The notes under the pieces: model-generated | The model's database searches: none | What the model saw: only the letters and a program-made list of their open reading frames with translations | What the model was told of the DNA's origin: nothing | Program-made: the position numbers and the translations under genes | Shown here: in pieces, positions 17,868-26,390 of the stretch | Position numbering within the stretch: the stretch's first letter is position 1 | Layout: every line of letters begins with the position of its first letter | Assembly: GCF_003387075.1 (NCBI RefSeq) | Contig: NZ_QUMQ01000001.1 | Location: forward strand, 3,720,001 to 3,784,000 | DNA length: 64,000 nucleotides | From: Asanoa ferruginea | GTDB lineage: Bacteria; Actinomycetota; Actinomycetes; Mycobacteriales; Micromonosporaceae | Direction of reading: 5' to 3'

Positions 17868-18716
17868 ATGGAAAAGCGGGCGTTCCGGCTACCTGGATTC
17901 CTGGCCCTGTTGCTGGTGGTCGTGCTGGCCGCCGTCGCGGTGGCGCTCGGCGTCGCGCTGCCCGGCCCGGCGACGGCCGCCGTCGCCATCGTCCTGGGCG
18001 TCGTCGTGGTCTTCGGTGCCACCGGGTTCGTCGTGGTCAACCCCAACGACGCGCAGGTCGTGCAGTTCTTCGGCCGCTATGTGGGCTCGATCCGGGAGGC
18101 CGGGTTCCACTGGACCTGGCCGCTGACCGGGCGGCGCCGGATCACGCTGCGGGTGCGCAACTTCGAGACCGCGAAACTCAAGGTCTCCGATGCCGACGGC
18201 AACCCCGTCGAGATCGCGGCCGTGGTGGTCTGGCGGGTGGTCGACTCGGCCAACGCGGCCTTCGGCGTCGACGACTACCTGCGTTATGTGGCGGTGCAGG
18301 CCGAGGCCGCCGTGCGGCACATGGCGACCACCTATCCCTACGAGGCACACGACACCGGCGCGACCAGCCTGCGCGACAGCGCGGTGGTCAGCGAGCAGCT
18401 CACCGCTGAGCTGGCCGAGCGGTTCACGCTGGCCGGCGTCGAGGTGCTCGAGTCGCGGGTGACCCACCTGGCCTACGCGCCGGAGATCGCCCAGGCGATG
18501 CTGGCCCGGCAGCAGGCCTCGGCTATCGTCGCCGCCCGGTTCAAGATCGTGGAGGGCGCGGTCGGCATGGTGTCCAGCGCGCTTGAGAAGCTCCGAGAGC
18601 AACAGGTCGTCGACCTCGACGAGGAGCGCAAGGCGCAGATGGTGGCCAACCTGCTGGTCGTGCTCTGCGGTGACCGGTCGGTGTCGCCGGTGGTCAACGC
18701 CGGAACGCTCTACTGA
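17868..18716 (+). CDS. SPFH/Band-7 domain membrane protein
   Basis: A 282-residue member of the stomatin-prohibitin-flotillin family, which forms membrane-associated oligomeric scaffolds. Two hydrophobic helices (about residues 8-30 and 33-53) are followed by the SPFH domain: [21 protein letters not shown], the GFHWTWPLT block, the [26 protein letters not shown] block, and a C-terminal helical part with [20 protein letters not shown]. The ATG at 17868 has GGAGG upstream; a TTG seven codons earlier is less likely. The downstream small DNA-binding gene starts 4 bp after the stop, so the two form a unit. Confidence 0.9.
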   Translation: MEKRAFRLPGFLALLLVVVLAAVAVALGVALPGPATAAVAIVLGVVVVFGATGFVVVNPNDAQVVQFFGRYVGSIREAGFHWTWPLTGRRRITLRVRNFETAKLKVSDADGNPVEIAAVVVWRVVDSANAAFGVDDYLRYVAVQAEAAVRHMATTYPYEAHDTGATSLRDSAVVSEQLTAELAERFTLAGVEVLESRVTHLAYAPEIAQAMLARQQASAIVAARFKIVEGAVGMVSSALEKLREQQVVDLDEERKAQMVANLLVVLCGDRSVSPVVNAGTLY

Positions 18717-18720
18717 CCGC

Positions 18721-18918
18721 ATGGCCGAGCGTAAGAAGCTGCTGCTGCGGCTCGATCCACACGTCTACGACGCGCTGGCCCGGTGGGCGGCCGACGACCT
18801 GCGCAGCGTGAACGCCCAGATCGAATACGCGCTGCGCCAGGCGCTGCGGGCGGCCGGCCGGCCGATCCGCGCGGCGCCCGACGCCGAGCCCGAGTTCCGC
18901 TCTGTGGACGATTCCTGA
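18721..18918 (+). CDS. Ribbon-helix-helix (Arc/CopG-like) DNA-binding protein
   Basis: A 65-residue protein: [43 protein letters not shown]. This is the Arc/HicB-type ribbon-helix-helix, with the beta strand LLLRLD for DNA contact and two helices for dimerisation. It is coupled to the SPFH gene 4 bp upstream. No toxin gene is adjacent, so an antitoxin role is not supported; autoregulation through the 17835-17846 palindrome is a reasonable guess. Confidence 0.85.
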   Translation: MAERKKLLLRLDPHVYDALARWAADDLRSVNAQIEYALRQALRAAGRPIRAAPDAEPEFRSVDDS

Positions 18919-18946
18919 CCCGCCAGATCTTGTCGGTAGGTGCCTC

Positions 18947-18952
18947 TAGAGT
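18947..18952 (+). promoter_or_regulatory. Predicted -10 element for leaderless thrB
   Basis: TAGAGT ends 7 bases before the ATG of thrB, with no ribosome binding site in between. It indicates that thrB has its own promoter and is not dependent on the SPFH unit. Confidence 0.4.
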
Positions 18953-18959
18953 GCGGGGC

Positions 18960-19910
18960 ATGGGTGTGACGTTCGTCGACGGGGCGGTGCGGGTGCGGGT
19001 GCCGGCGACCAGCGCCAACCTCGGTCCGGGCTTCGACGCGCTCGGTCTGGCCCTTGCCCTCCACGACGACGTCGCGGCCTGGGTCACTGACCGGGGTTGG
19101 CAGGTCGACGTGGCCGGTGAGGGCGCCGGTGAGTTGCCGACCGGCGCCGACCACCTGGTGGCGCGCGCGATGGCCGCGACGTTCGATCGGCTCGGCGGGC
19201 ATCCGCCCGGCGTGGCCGTCGAATGCGTCAACCGCATCCCACAGGCCCGCGGGCTCGGCTCGTCGTCGGCGGCGGTCGTGGCCGGGGTGCAACTCGCCCG
19301 CGCGCTGGTCCGTGACGGCACCACGATCCTCGACGACGCGGCCGCGCTCGCCCTGGCCGCCGAGCTCGAGGGCCATCCCGACAATGTGGCGCCGTGCCTG
19401 CTCGGCGGGTTCGTGATCGCGTGGTCCGACGAGCGGTCCGGTGGCTTCCGGGCGGTGCGGCTGGAGCCGTCGCCGCAGATCCGGCCGACCGTGTTCATTC
19501 CCGCCGACCGCGGGCTGACCGCCGAGGCCCGGGCGGTGTTGCCGACGACCGTGCCACACCAGGACGCGGCCTTCGCGGCCGGTCGTGCGGCACTGCTCGT
19601 TCACGCCCTCACCGCAGCGCCTGACCTGCTGTTTCCGGCCACCGAAGACCGGCTGCACCAGGGCTATCGAGCACCCGGGATGCCGGCGGCCGCGGCGCTC
19701 GTCGATGAGCTGCGTGGTCGAGGTGTGGCCGCGGTGGTCAGTGGGGCCGGGCCGACTGTTCTCGCCCTGACCACACCACCCGACGACGTCAAGATGGGAA
19801 TAGATTGGCAGCAGGTCGAGTTGGCGATAGACGTAGTCGGCGCCAGGATTGGTTCAGGTAGACTCGGACACGCCGAGCGGGCCCCTGTTGCCGCAGGTCG
19901 GAAGAGTTGA
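18960..19910 (+). CDS. thrB: Homoserine kinase
   Basis: Phosphorylates homoserine with ATP, giving the substrate of threonine synthase. The 316-residue protein is a GHMP kinase: motif 1 VRVPATSANLGPGFDALG near the N-terminus, the ATP loop PQARGLGSSSAA (about residues 95-106), and motif 3 VVSGAGPTVLAL near the C-terminus. The ATG at 18960 fits both the family start and the leaderless promoter. Gene order thrB-rho is the usual actinobacterial one, but thrC is separated from it by four unrelated genes. Confidence 0.96.
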   Translation: MGVTFVDGAVRVRVPATSANLGPGFDALGLALALHDDVAAWVTDRGWQVDVAGEGAGELPTGADHLVARAMAATFDRLGGHPPGVAVECVNRIPQARGLGSSSAAVVAGVQLARALVRDGTTILDDAAALALAAELEGHPDNVAPCLLGGFVIAWSDERSGGFRAVRLEPSPQIRPTVFIPADRGLTAEARAVLPTTVPHQDAAFAAGRAALLVHALTAAPDLLFPATEDRLHQGYRAPGMPAAAALVDELRGRGVAAVVSGAGPTVLALTTPPDDVKMGIDWQQVELAIDVVGARIGSGRLGHAERAPVAAGRKS

Positions 19911-20153
19911 TTACGCTCTAGACCTAGCACAGCCGCGAAGCATGCGATCTGCGGGGCGGCGCATCCCCGAAGCTATCGACGGTCGATCCGTCAATCTCCT
20001 GCCTCGGCTTACGCCGCACCACATGCCACGCACCGCGATGAGTTGGCGTGCGAAAACCCGTGACGTGTCAAGCGAGGCGGGTTGCACCGAGGCCGCCCGG
20101 CCACCTGATCTACCCAACCCGGGCAGCCCCGGCCTATCGAGGGAAGGAATCCA
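19911..20153 (+). promoter_or_regulatory. Long leader of rho
   Basis: A 243-base interval without a credible gene precedes rho. A TAGACT hexamer at 19859-19864, inside the 3' end of thrB, is a possible -10 box, which would give a leader of nearly 290 bases. rho is autoregulated by early termination in other bacteria, and a long untranslated leader fits that, but no specific structure was identified. Confidence 0.35.
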
Positions 20154-22316
20154 TTGAGCGACACCACCGACGTGACGTCGGATGTCACCAACGTCGCTGA
20201 CGACGCCACGACCACCGGCACCCGACGCCGGCGGGGCAGCGGGCTGTCTGCGATGCTCCTGCCGGAGCTCCAGAGCCTGGCCGCGTCCCTCGGCATTTCC
20301 GGCACCGCCCGGATGCGCAAGGGCGAGCTGATCACCGCTATCTCCGAGCGGCAGAACGGCGGGGCGACGACCGGCAGCACCCCTCGGCCGCGTGCCGAGT
20401 CCGAGAAGACCGCCGCGCCCGAGGGCGCGCCGGCGGGCTCGTCCGCACCGGCGTCGGCGGGTGTGGCCGCCACGTCGGCTCCGACAGTGGCTGCCGCGCA
20501 GACCGCCAGTGCGCCATCCGCCGTCGCGACCATTGACGAAGCTGCTGCCCCCGTTGCCGAGGGTGGCCAGCGCACCCGGCGCAGCCGCGCGACGGCTGCT
20601 TCGGCTTCCGCCTCGGCTCCGCCCGAGCCGCGGGTCGACGAGCGCGACGACCGGGACTCCCGGGGCGATCGTGAGCGTGGCACTGGTGACTCGCGGGGCA
20701 ATGGTGACTCGCGGGGCAGCGGTGGCACGGGTGACTCCCGGAGCGATCGGGACACCCGCGACCGTGGTGACCGCCACGAGCGCGGCGAGCGCACCGATGA
20801 GCGGTCCAGCCGCAACGACCGGGGCGACCGCGCTGAGCGCGGCGACCGCGGTGACCGCGGCACCGACCGGGCCGAGCGGTCCGACCGCAACGAGCGTGGG
20901 TCGAGCAACGAGCGTGGCCAGCGCGACGGCCGCCGGGGCGAGAGCCAGGGCGACAGCCGCCGCGACGACAGCCGACGCGACAGCGGCCACCCCGACGCAC
21001 AGCGCGACGGGGCCAACCGTGACCTCGACGGCGACGACGACGGTGAGGGCGGTGGCCGGCGGAGCCGGCGCAGCCGCTTCCGCGACCGGCGTCGGGGCCG
21101 GGGCGACCGTCCGGAGGGCGGCGAGACGCGTGAGGGCGGCCGCGAAGGCGGTCGTGAGACGCGTGAGCCCCAGGTCAGCGACGACGACGTGCTCGTGCCC
21201 GTCGCCGGCATCGTCGACGTGCTCGACAACTACGCGTTCGTCCGCACCACCGGCTACCTGTCCGGCCCCAACGACGTCTACGTCTCGATGTCCCAGGTCA
21301 AGAAATACGGCCTGCGACGCGGCGACGCCGTCACCGGTGCCGTCCGGGCGGCCCGCGAGGGCGAGCAGCGGCGCGACAAATACAACCCGCTGGTCCGGCT
21401 CGACACGGTCAACGGCATGGACCCGGAGGAGGCCAAGCGCCGCCCCGAGTTCTACAAGCTGACCCCGCTCTACCCGCAGGAGCGCCTGCGGCTGGAGACC
21501 GAGCCGCACATCCTGACGACCCGCGTGATCGACCTGATCATGCCGATCGGCAAGGGCCAGCGCGCGCTGATCGTCTCGCCGCCGAAGGCCGGTAAGACGA
21601 TGATCCAGCAGGCGGTCGCCAACGCGATCACCCGCAACCACCCCGAAGTGCACCTCATGGTCGTGCTCATCGACGAGCGCCCCGAAGAGGTCACCGACAT
21701 GCAGCGTTCGGTCAAGGGCGAGGTCATCTCGTCCACGTTCGACCGGCCGCCGCAAGACCACACCACGGTCGCCGAGCTCGCCATCGAGCGGGCCAAGCGG
21801 CTGGTTGAGCTCGGTCACGACGTGGTCGTGCTGCTCGACTCGATCACCCGCCTCGGCCGCGCCTACAACCTGGCGGCCCCGGCGAGCGGCCGGATCCTCT
21901 CCGGCGGCATCGACTCGACGGCGCTCTACCCGCCGAAGCGCTTCCTCGGCGCGGCCCGCAACATCGAAAACGGCGGGTCGCTGACCATCATCGCCAACGC
22001 GCTGGTGGAGACCGGTTCCATGATGGACACGGTCATCTTCGAGGAGTTCAAGGGCACCGGCAACGCCGAGCTCAAGCTGGACCGGAAGATCGCCGACAAG
22101 CGGGTGTTCCCCGCTATCGATATCCACCCGTCCAGCACGCGCAAGGAGGAGATCCTGCTCGCGCCCGACGAGCTGGCGATCACGCACAAGCTCCGCAAGG
22201 TGCTGCACTCGCTCGAGTCGCAGGCCGCGCTCGATCTCCTGCTCGACCGGCTCAAGCAGAGCCGCACCAACATCGAGTTCCTGCGCCAGATCGCCAAGTC
22301 AACCCCGGGGGAGTGA
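20154..22316 (+). CDS. rho: Transcription termination factor Rho
   Basis: Hexameric RNA helicase that ends transcription. The 720-residue protein is much longer than E. coli Rho (419) because of the actinobacterial insert: after the N-terminal helix bundle (LLPELQSLAASLGISGTARMRKGELI, about residues 35-63) comes an Ala/Pro region and then a long Arg/Asp/Gly-rich segment (about 150-320). The RNA-binding fold (GIVDVLDNYAFVRTTGY), Walker A PPKAGKTMI (about 476-484), Walker B VVLLDSITR and the ring contacts follow. The start is TTG at 20154 behind GGGAAGGA. A strong hairpin follows the stop. Confidence 0.97.
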   Translation: MSDTTDVTSDVTNVADDATTTGTRRRRGSGLSAMLLPELQSLAASLGISGTARMRKGELITAISERQNGGATTGSTPRPRAESEKTAAPEGAPAGSSAPASAGVAATSAPTVAAAQTASAPSAVATIDEAAAPVAEGGQRTRRSRATAASASASAPPEPRVDERDDRDSRGDRERGTGDSRGNGDSRGSGGTGDSRSDRDTRDRGDRHERGERTDERSSRNDRGDRAERGDRGDRGTDRAERSDRNERGSSNERGQRDGRRGESQGDSRRDDSRRDSGHPDAQRDGANRDLDGDDDGEGGGRRSRRSRFRDRRRGRGDRPEGGETREGGREGGRETREPQVSDDDVLVPVAGIVDVLDNYAFVRTTGYLSGPNDVYVSMSQVKKYGLRRGDAVTGAVRAAREGEQRRDKYNPLVRLDTVNGMDPEEAKRRPEFYKLTPLYPQERLRLETEPHILTTRVIDLIMPIGKGQRALIVSPPKAGKTMIQQAVANAITRNHPEVHLMVVLIDERPEEVTDMQRSVKGEVISSTFDRPPQDHTTVAELAIERAKRLVELGHDVVVLLDSITRLGRAYNLAAPASGRILSGGIDSTALYPPKRFLGAARNIENGGSLTIIANALVETGSMMDTVIFEEFKGTGNAELKLDRKIADKRVFPAIDIHPSSTRKEEILLAPDELAITHKLRKVLHSLESQAALDLLLDRLKQSRTNIEFLRQIAKSTPGE

Positions 22317-22340
22317 CCCCGGTCGCGACCACGCGACACC

Positions 22341-22378
22341 GAAACCGGCCCCACCTTTCCCAGGGTGGGGCCGGTTTC
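22341..22378 (+). terminator. Strong hairpin after rho
   Basis: GAAACCGGCCCCACC (22341-22355) pairs perfectly with GGTGGGGCCGGTTTC (22364-22378) around an 8-base loop, a 15-bp stem. No long T-run follows. Confidence 0.88.
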
Positions 22379-22557
22379 ATGTTTCCGCAGCCCAGCACCT
22401 GTCTCATGGGTGGGGCACCCGGTCGCACAAGGTGTCCGATCCATGAGTGACCCCAGGTGAAACTCTGCTCACACTGCGCTCCCGGGAGCTGCCCCCTGGC
22501 TGCGGCGGCATCACCGTGCGCGTGAGTAGGAAGAACGTCATCAATCTGGGAGGCGCG

Positions 22558-23928
22558 ATGACGACACCTGGTTACCGTGATATGCCCCCCGAGGCATGGG
22601 ACCCGCAGGCGCCGGTCGACTTCGGGGAGGCCGAAGAGTTCCTGCGGATGTGCTACGCCGACAACGGCAAGATGGGCCCGGTCGAGCCCCGGTTGGCGGT
22701 GGTGCGGGCGCAGATCGCGGCCACCGGCACCTACGGGCACACGCCTGACGAGCTCGCCTACGGCGCCCGGATCGCCTGGCGCAACTCCAGCCGGTGCATC
22801 GGCCGGCTCTACTGGCGCAGCCTGGTGGTGCTCGACCGGCGCCGGGCGCGTACCCCTGAGGAGATCTTCGCCCTGGTCGTGCGGCACCTGTGCATGGCCG
22901 GCGGCACCGCGGCGGCCAACCGCGAGCCCGGCGCGATCCGCCCGGTGATCTCGGTGTTCCCGCAGGCACAGCCCGGCCGCCCCTACGCACGGATCTGGAA
23001 CGACCAGCTCATCCGCTACGCCGGCTACCGCGACGTCAACGGCGGCGTGACCGGCGACCCGCGCGCGGTGGGCTTCACCGAGTCGATGCGCGACCTGGGC
23101 TGGCGCGGCAAGGGCGACGCGTTCGACGTGCTGCCGATCGCGATCGAGACGCCGAGCGAGGGGGTGCGGCTGTTCGAGCTGCCCGAGCGGGCGGTGCTCG
23201 AGGTGCCCCTGGCCCACCCGGAGTTCGGCTGGTTCGCCGAGCTGGGGCTGCGCTGGCACGCGGTGCCCGCGATCTCCAACATGCGCCTGACGATCGGCGG
23301 GGTGCACTACCCGCTGGCCCCGTTCAACGGTTGGTACATGGGCACCGAGATCGGCGCCCGCAACCTGGCCGACCCGGAGCGCTACAACATGGTGCCGGTG
23401 GTGGCCCGGATGATGGGCCTCGACACCAGCAAGCCCAACACCCTCTGGCGCGACCGTGTCCTGGTCGAACTCAACCGCGCGGTGCTCTGGTCATTCGAGC
23501 GCGCCGGCGTGAAGATCACCGACCACCACACCGAGTCAGACCGCTTCCTGGCCCACATCCGCAACGAGGGCCGCGCCGGCCGCGAGGTCCCGGCCGACTG
23601 GAGCTGGATCGTCCCACCCATGTCCGGCTCGGCGACGGGCGTCTTCCACCGCTACTACCACGAGGCCGACCAACGCCCGAACTTCTACCTCGACCCCGAC
23701 GCCCGCGAGCTGGCGACCAAGGGCCACCGCGCCCACCCGGCCAGCGCTCCCGCGCCCCAGGACCTGGCCAGGGAGCAGCACCCGGCGCCCCAGGGTGCCC
23801 ATCACGTGCCAGATCGCCCGGCACCCACCCAGCGCTCCGCACCGATGGTCCCGACCCAGCCCACGTCGCCCGAACCCAGGACCCTCCCGTCACCGACCCT
23901 GCGCCCCGCTTGCCCGGTCCGCCACTGA
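22558..23928 (+). CDS. nos: Bacterial nitric oxide synthase oxygenase
   Basis: Oxidises L-arginine to citrulline and nitric oxide; bacterial forms carry only the oxygenase domain and borrow electrons from cellular reductases. The 456-residue protein has the heme-ligand Cys in WRNSSRCIGR (Cys80), the substrate-binding Glu in FNGWYMGTEIGARNL (Glu264), and the pterin-site region ending WSWIVPPMSGSATGVFHRYYHE. The catalytic domain ends near residue 385; the last 70 residues, beyond the usual family length, are rich in Pro, Ala, Gln and look disordered. ATG 22558 has GGGAGG upstream; the frame extends 37 codons further 5' without family sequence. No cytochrome P450 or reductase gene is adjacent, so its role (signalling, stress protection, or nitration) is open. 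Confidence 0.93.
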   Translation: MTTPGYRDMPPEAWDPQAPVDFGEAEEFLRMCYADNGKMGPVEPRLAVVRAQIAATGTYGHTPDELAYGARIAWRNSSRCIGRLYWRSLVVLDRRRARTPEEIFALVVRHLCMAGGTAAANREPGAIRPVISVFPQAQPGRPYARIWNDQLIRYAGYRDVNGGVTGDPRAVGFTESMRDLGWRGKGDAFDVLPIAIETPSEGVRLFELPERAVLEVPLAHPEFGWFAELGLRWHAVPAISNMRLTIGGVHYPLAPFNGWYMGTEIGARNLADPERYNMVPVVARMMGLDTSKPNTLWRDRVLVELNRAVLWSFERAGVKITDHHTESDRFLAHIRNEGRAGREVPADWSWIVPPMSGSATGVFHRYYHEADQRPNFYLDPDARELATKGHRAHPASAPAPQDLAREQHPAPQGAHHVPDRPAPTQRSAPMVPTQPTSPEPRTLPSPTLRPACPVRH

Positions 23929-23996
23929 CGACCAACGCTCAGCCCTTTGCGCTTCGCCGAGCCCGAACGGCGCTCTGGCGCTGCTGCATCGGGCGC

Positions 23997-24116
23997 CCGG
24001 GCGTGTCGCGCCGGGGGCGGACCACCTCGTCGCGGCGTACATAACAAAACATGTAGCTACATGTTTTGTTACGTACGCCCGCGCGGACCTACCCGCCGGC
24101 GGCACGACACGCCCGG
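23997..24116. repeat. 120-bp imperfect palindrome with AT-rich core
   Basis: The core 24034-24079 is a 46-bp inverted repeat with 22 of 23 pairs matching, including AACAAAACATGTAG and its complement with no spacer. The outer arms CCGGGCGTGTCG (23997-24008) and CGACACGCCCGG (24105-24116) are perfectly symmetric about the same centre (24056/24057), and the intervening segments pair partly. The AT-rich core is sharply different from the surrounding DNA. It lies about 70 bp past the nos stop. It could be a MITE-like relic, a bidirectional terminator or a regulator site. Confidence 0.85.
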
Positions 24117-24129
24117 CACGTTTCGCCCC

Positions 24130-25010
24130 CGCGTGGGCCGATGCTCTGGCGCGAGCGGCGTTGGGGGTGGCGCGCACGGCGCCACGCGTCGGCGCGGCGG
24201 CGCGGGGCGGCGCGCGCGGCGTTTGGTGGCGGGGCGCGCGGCCTTCGCAGCGGCGTTGGGGTTGGCGTTGGCGGTCGCGTGCGGCGTTGGCGTGGGTGCC
24301 CGGCTTGGCCGCGGTGCCCGGTGTTGACGGTGGCGTGCGGCGCTGGTGGGGGCGGGGCGTGCGGCGTTGGCGATGGCGAGCGGCGTCGGGGTTGTGCCCG
24401 GCCTTGGCGGCGATGCCCGGCGTTGGCGGAGTGGCCGGCCTTGGCCGCGGTGCCCGGTGTTGACGGTGGCGTGCGGCGCTGGCGGGGGCGGGGCGTGCGG
24501 CGTTGGCGGTGGCGAGCGCCGTCGGCGTTTTGCTCGGCGTTGACGGTGGCGTGCGGCGCCGGCGGCGGGGCGTGCGGCGTTGGCGGTGGCGAGCGGCGTC
24601 GGCGTTGTGCCCGGCCTTGGCGGCGACGCCCGGCGGTGGCGTGTGGCGTTGGCGTTCTGCTCGGCCTTGGCGGCGGTGCCCGGTGTTGACGGTGGCGTGC
24701 GGCGTTGGCGGCGGGGCGTGCGGCGTTGGCGTTGTGCCGGGCCTTGGCGGCGGTGCCCGGTGTTGACGGTGGCGTGCGGCGCTGGCGGCGGGGTGTGCGG
24801 CGTTGGCCGCGGCGGCCAGCGTTGGCGTTCGGCGTCTGTGGCGGCGCGGTCTTGACGGCAGCGTGCGGCGCGGGCGGAGCGCCGGGCATTGGCGGCGGCG
24901 GGGCGTCCGGCCTTGGCCGCGGCGCGCGGCCTTGCGTTTTGCCGCCGCGGGCCTGGCAGCGGAGCGGTCTCTCGCGGGAGGAGCGGTCCGGACCACTGCG
25001 GACCCGAGTC
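24130..25010 (+). repeat. Second GT-rich degenerate repeat block
   Basis: About 880 bases between nos and the convergent kinase/phosphatase gene hold no credible gene. The sequence is built from recurring words such as GCGGCGTTGGCG and TGCCCGGTGTTGACGGTGGC; the latter recurs near 24315, 24451, 24677 and 24754 (intervals 136, 226, 77). All six frames are open over long stretches but give only Arg/Ala/Pro- or Gly/Trp-rich low complexity. Strand composition is strongly skewed (G and T on plus). Confidence 0.8.
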
Positions 25011-25018
25011 ATGAGCTT

Positions 25019-25927
25019 TTAGAAATCGCCTTCGGCGACTTGGAAGACTGTGAGTCCCAGTTCGCGCCACATGCGGACTACGTGTTGGCGGTCGTCGAAG
25101 ACGCCGATGACGTGGTAGGACCGCGCGATCTTTTGTTGGAAGATCTCGCGTTTGACCACCGCGTCGCGGCGTGGGTCGCCGTAGGAGCGCATGTGCAGGG
25201 CCAGGTAAGGCACGCCGACGTGGTGGGCCAGCCAGTGTTCCGTGTCGGGCCGGGCGGTTTCCTCGCGGCCTGTGCAGTAGATGATGCCGTAGCCGGCCGA
25301 GTGCATGGCGCGGACCGCGGCGATCACCGCGTGGTTGGGCTCGTCGTCGGCCACCCGGTCGAAGTCGAGGTGGTGGCGGTCGCCGAGTAGGGCGACCGTG
25401 CCGTCGATGTCGACCAGGACCACCTCGGGGGCGTTCGCGGGCGGCTCGTAGCGGTCAGTCGGCGGTGCTGCGGCCACCCGCGGGATCGGTAGGGGGAGTG
25501 TGCGGCCCTCCAGATAGCGGCGGTGCATCGAGCGGATCGCTGCCTCGCCGACCCGCTCCTCCTTCGGGCGGGTGGCGTCGCGGCGGACGCATTCATCGAC
25601 GGGTACGTCGGTGAAGTCGTGCACCTCGAAGCTCGCGCCGTGTCGGGTGGCCAGGGCCGCCCAGTCGCGAACTACGCGGCCGCGCAGGTTGGTGTCGTCG
25701 ACGCAGACGTCTACGCCGGCCTGGAGGAGGTTGTCGACCAGGGTGAACGAGGCGATCGTTACCTCGCGTTCGGTGCGGTCGGTGAGCAGCGGCTCGCCGT
25801 GCAGCATCCGGCGTAGTTCGTCGCGGTTGACCCGGACCACCCAGGGCTGTAGTCCCCTCGCGAAGGTCGTCTTCCCGGAGGCGGGTAGGCCGCGGGTGAT
25901 GATCAACCGGGGGGCGCGGGACGGCAT
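25019..25927 (-). CDS. T4 Pnkp-like polynucleotide kinase/phosphatase (P-loop kinase plus HAD domain)
   Basis: A protein of about 302 residues with two domains in the order of T4 polynucleotide kinase: an N-terminal P-loop kinase ([18 protein letters not shown], then [12 protein letters not shown] and [12 protein letters not shown]) and a C-terminal HAD phosphatase ([34 protein letters not shown]). Such enzymes heal broken RNA or DNA ends by 5' phosphorylation and 3' dephosphorylation. No ligase gene is adjacent, so the pathway is unknown. Two start codons are possible, ATG 25927 or ATG 25939, neither with an ideal ribosome site. It is divergent from rpmE. Confidence 0.86.
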   Translation of the reverse strand: MPSRAPRLIITRGLPASGKTTFARGLQPWVVRVNRDELRRMLHGEPLLTDRTEREVTIASFTLVDNLLQAGVDVCVDDTNLRGRVVRDWAALATRHGASFEVHDFTDVPVDECVRRDATRPKEERVGEAAIRSMHRRYLEGRTLPLPIPRVAAAPPTDRYEPPANAPEVVLVDIDGTVALLGDRHHLDFDRVADDEPNHAVIAAVRAMHSAGYGIIYCTGREETARPDTEHWLAHHVGVPYLALHMRSYGDPRRDAVVKREIFQQKIARSYHVIGVFDDRQHVVRMWRELGLTVFQVAEGDF

Positions 25928-26077
25928 GGCTCCAATCATGGCCCACGGGAATGCGGACCTGGGGGGTCGCGTTACACCCGTCGGACCAGTGCATGGCAGA
26001 CTGGTCAATCGGCCAAGGTTCCGGTTCACGTCCTGATGGGGCGACCCGGCGACCATCGACGAAAGGACCGAGGCGGC

Positions 26078-26305
26078 ATGAAGCCCGACATCCACCCGCA
26101 GTACGTGACTACTGAGGTCACCTGTTCCTGCGGCAACACTTTCACCACCCGCAGCACGGCCAAGAGTGGTCAGATCCACGTCGAGACCTGCAGCGCGTGC
26201 CACCCGTTCTACACGGGCAAGCAGCGCGTTCTCGACACCGCCGGCCGGGTGGCGAAGTTCCAGCAGAAGTACGCCAAGGTTCAGGCCCAGGCCAAGAAGA
26301 AGTAG
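26078..26305 (+). CDS. rpmE: 50S ribosomal protein L31, zinc-binding form
   Basis: A 75-residue large-subunit protein, [22 protein letters not shown]... The cysteines in CSCG and [10 protein letters not shown] identify the zinc-containing (C+) form, as opposed to the Cys-free paralogue used under zinc limitation. The ATG at 26078 follows GGACCGAGGCGG. The order rho, rpmE, prfA is conserved in actinobacteria; here nos, the repeat block and the kinase gene intervene between rho and rpmE. Confidence 0.97.
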   Translation: MKPDIHPQYVTTEVTCSCGNTFTTRSTAKSGQIHVETCSACHPFYTGKQRVLDTAGRVAKFQQKYAKVQAQAKKK

Positions 26306-26312
26306 CTGCGCT

Positions 26313-26352
26313 GACGGCGCCCCCCTCGCGACATGCGGGGGCGGGCGCCGTC
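26313..26352 (+). terminator. Hairpin between rpmE and prfA
   Basis: GACGGCGCC (26313-26321) pairs with GGCGCCGTC (26344-26352), with further CCCC/GGGG pairing inside. It may attenuate read-through from rpmE into prfA. Confidence 0.65.
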
Positions 26353-26390
26353 GTCTGTTCAGGGCCGGATCGACCGAAGGACAGGTTGAA

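Noticed and set aside
18721-18918. Antitoxin of a toxin-antitoxin pair
   Set aside because: The neighbours are an SPFH protein and thrB; no toxin-like gene is adjacent.
19849-20157. Open frame of 102 codons between thrB and rho
   Set aside because: No ribosome site, no recognisable domain and atypical composition; the interval is better explained as the rho leader.
23890-25070. Several long Arg/Pro/Ala-rich frames across the second repeat block, on both strands
   Set aside because: They are low-complexity translations of a GT-skewed repeat, overlap one another in several frames and show no start signals.
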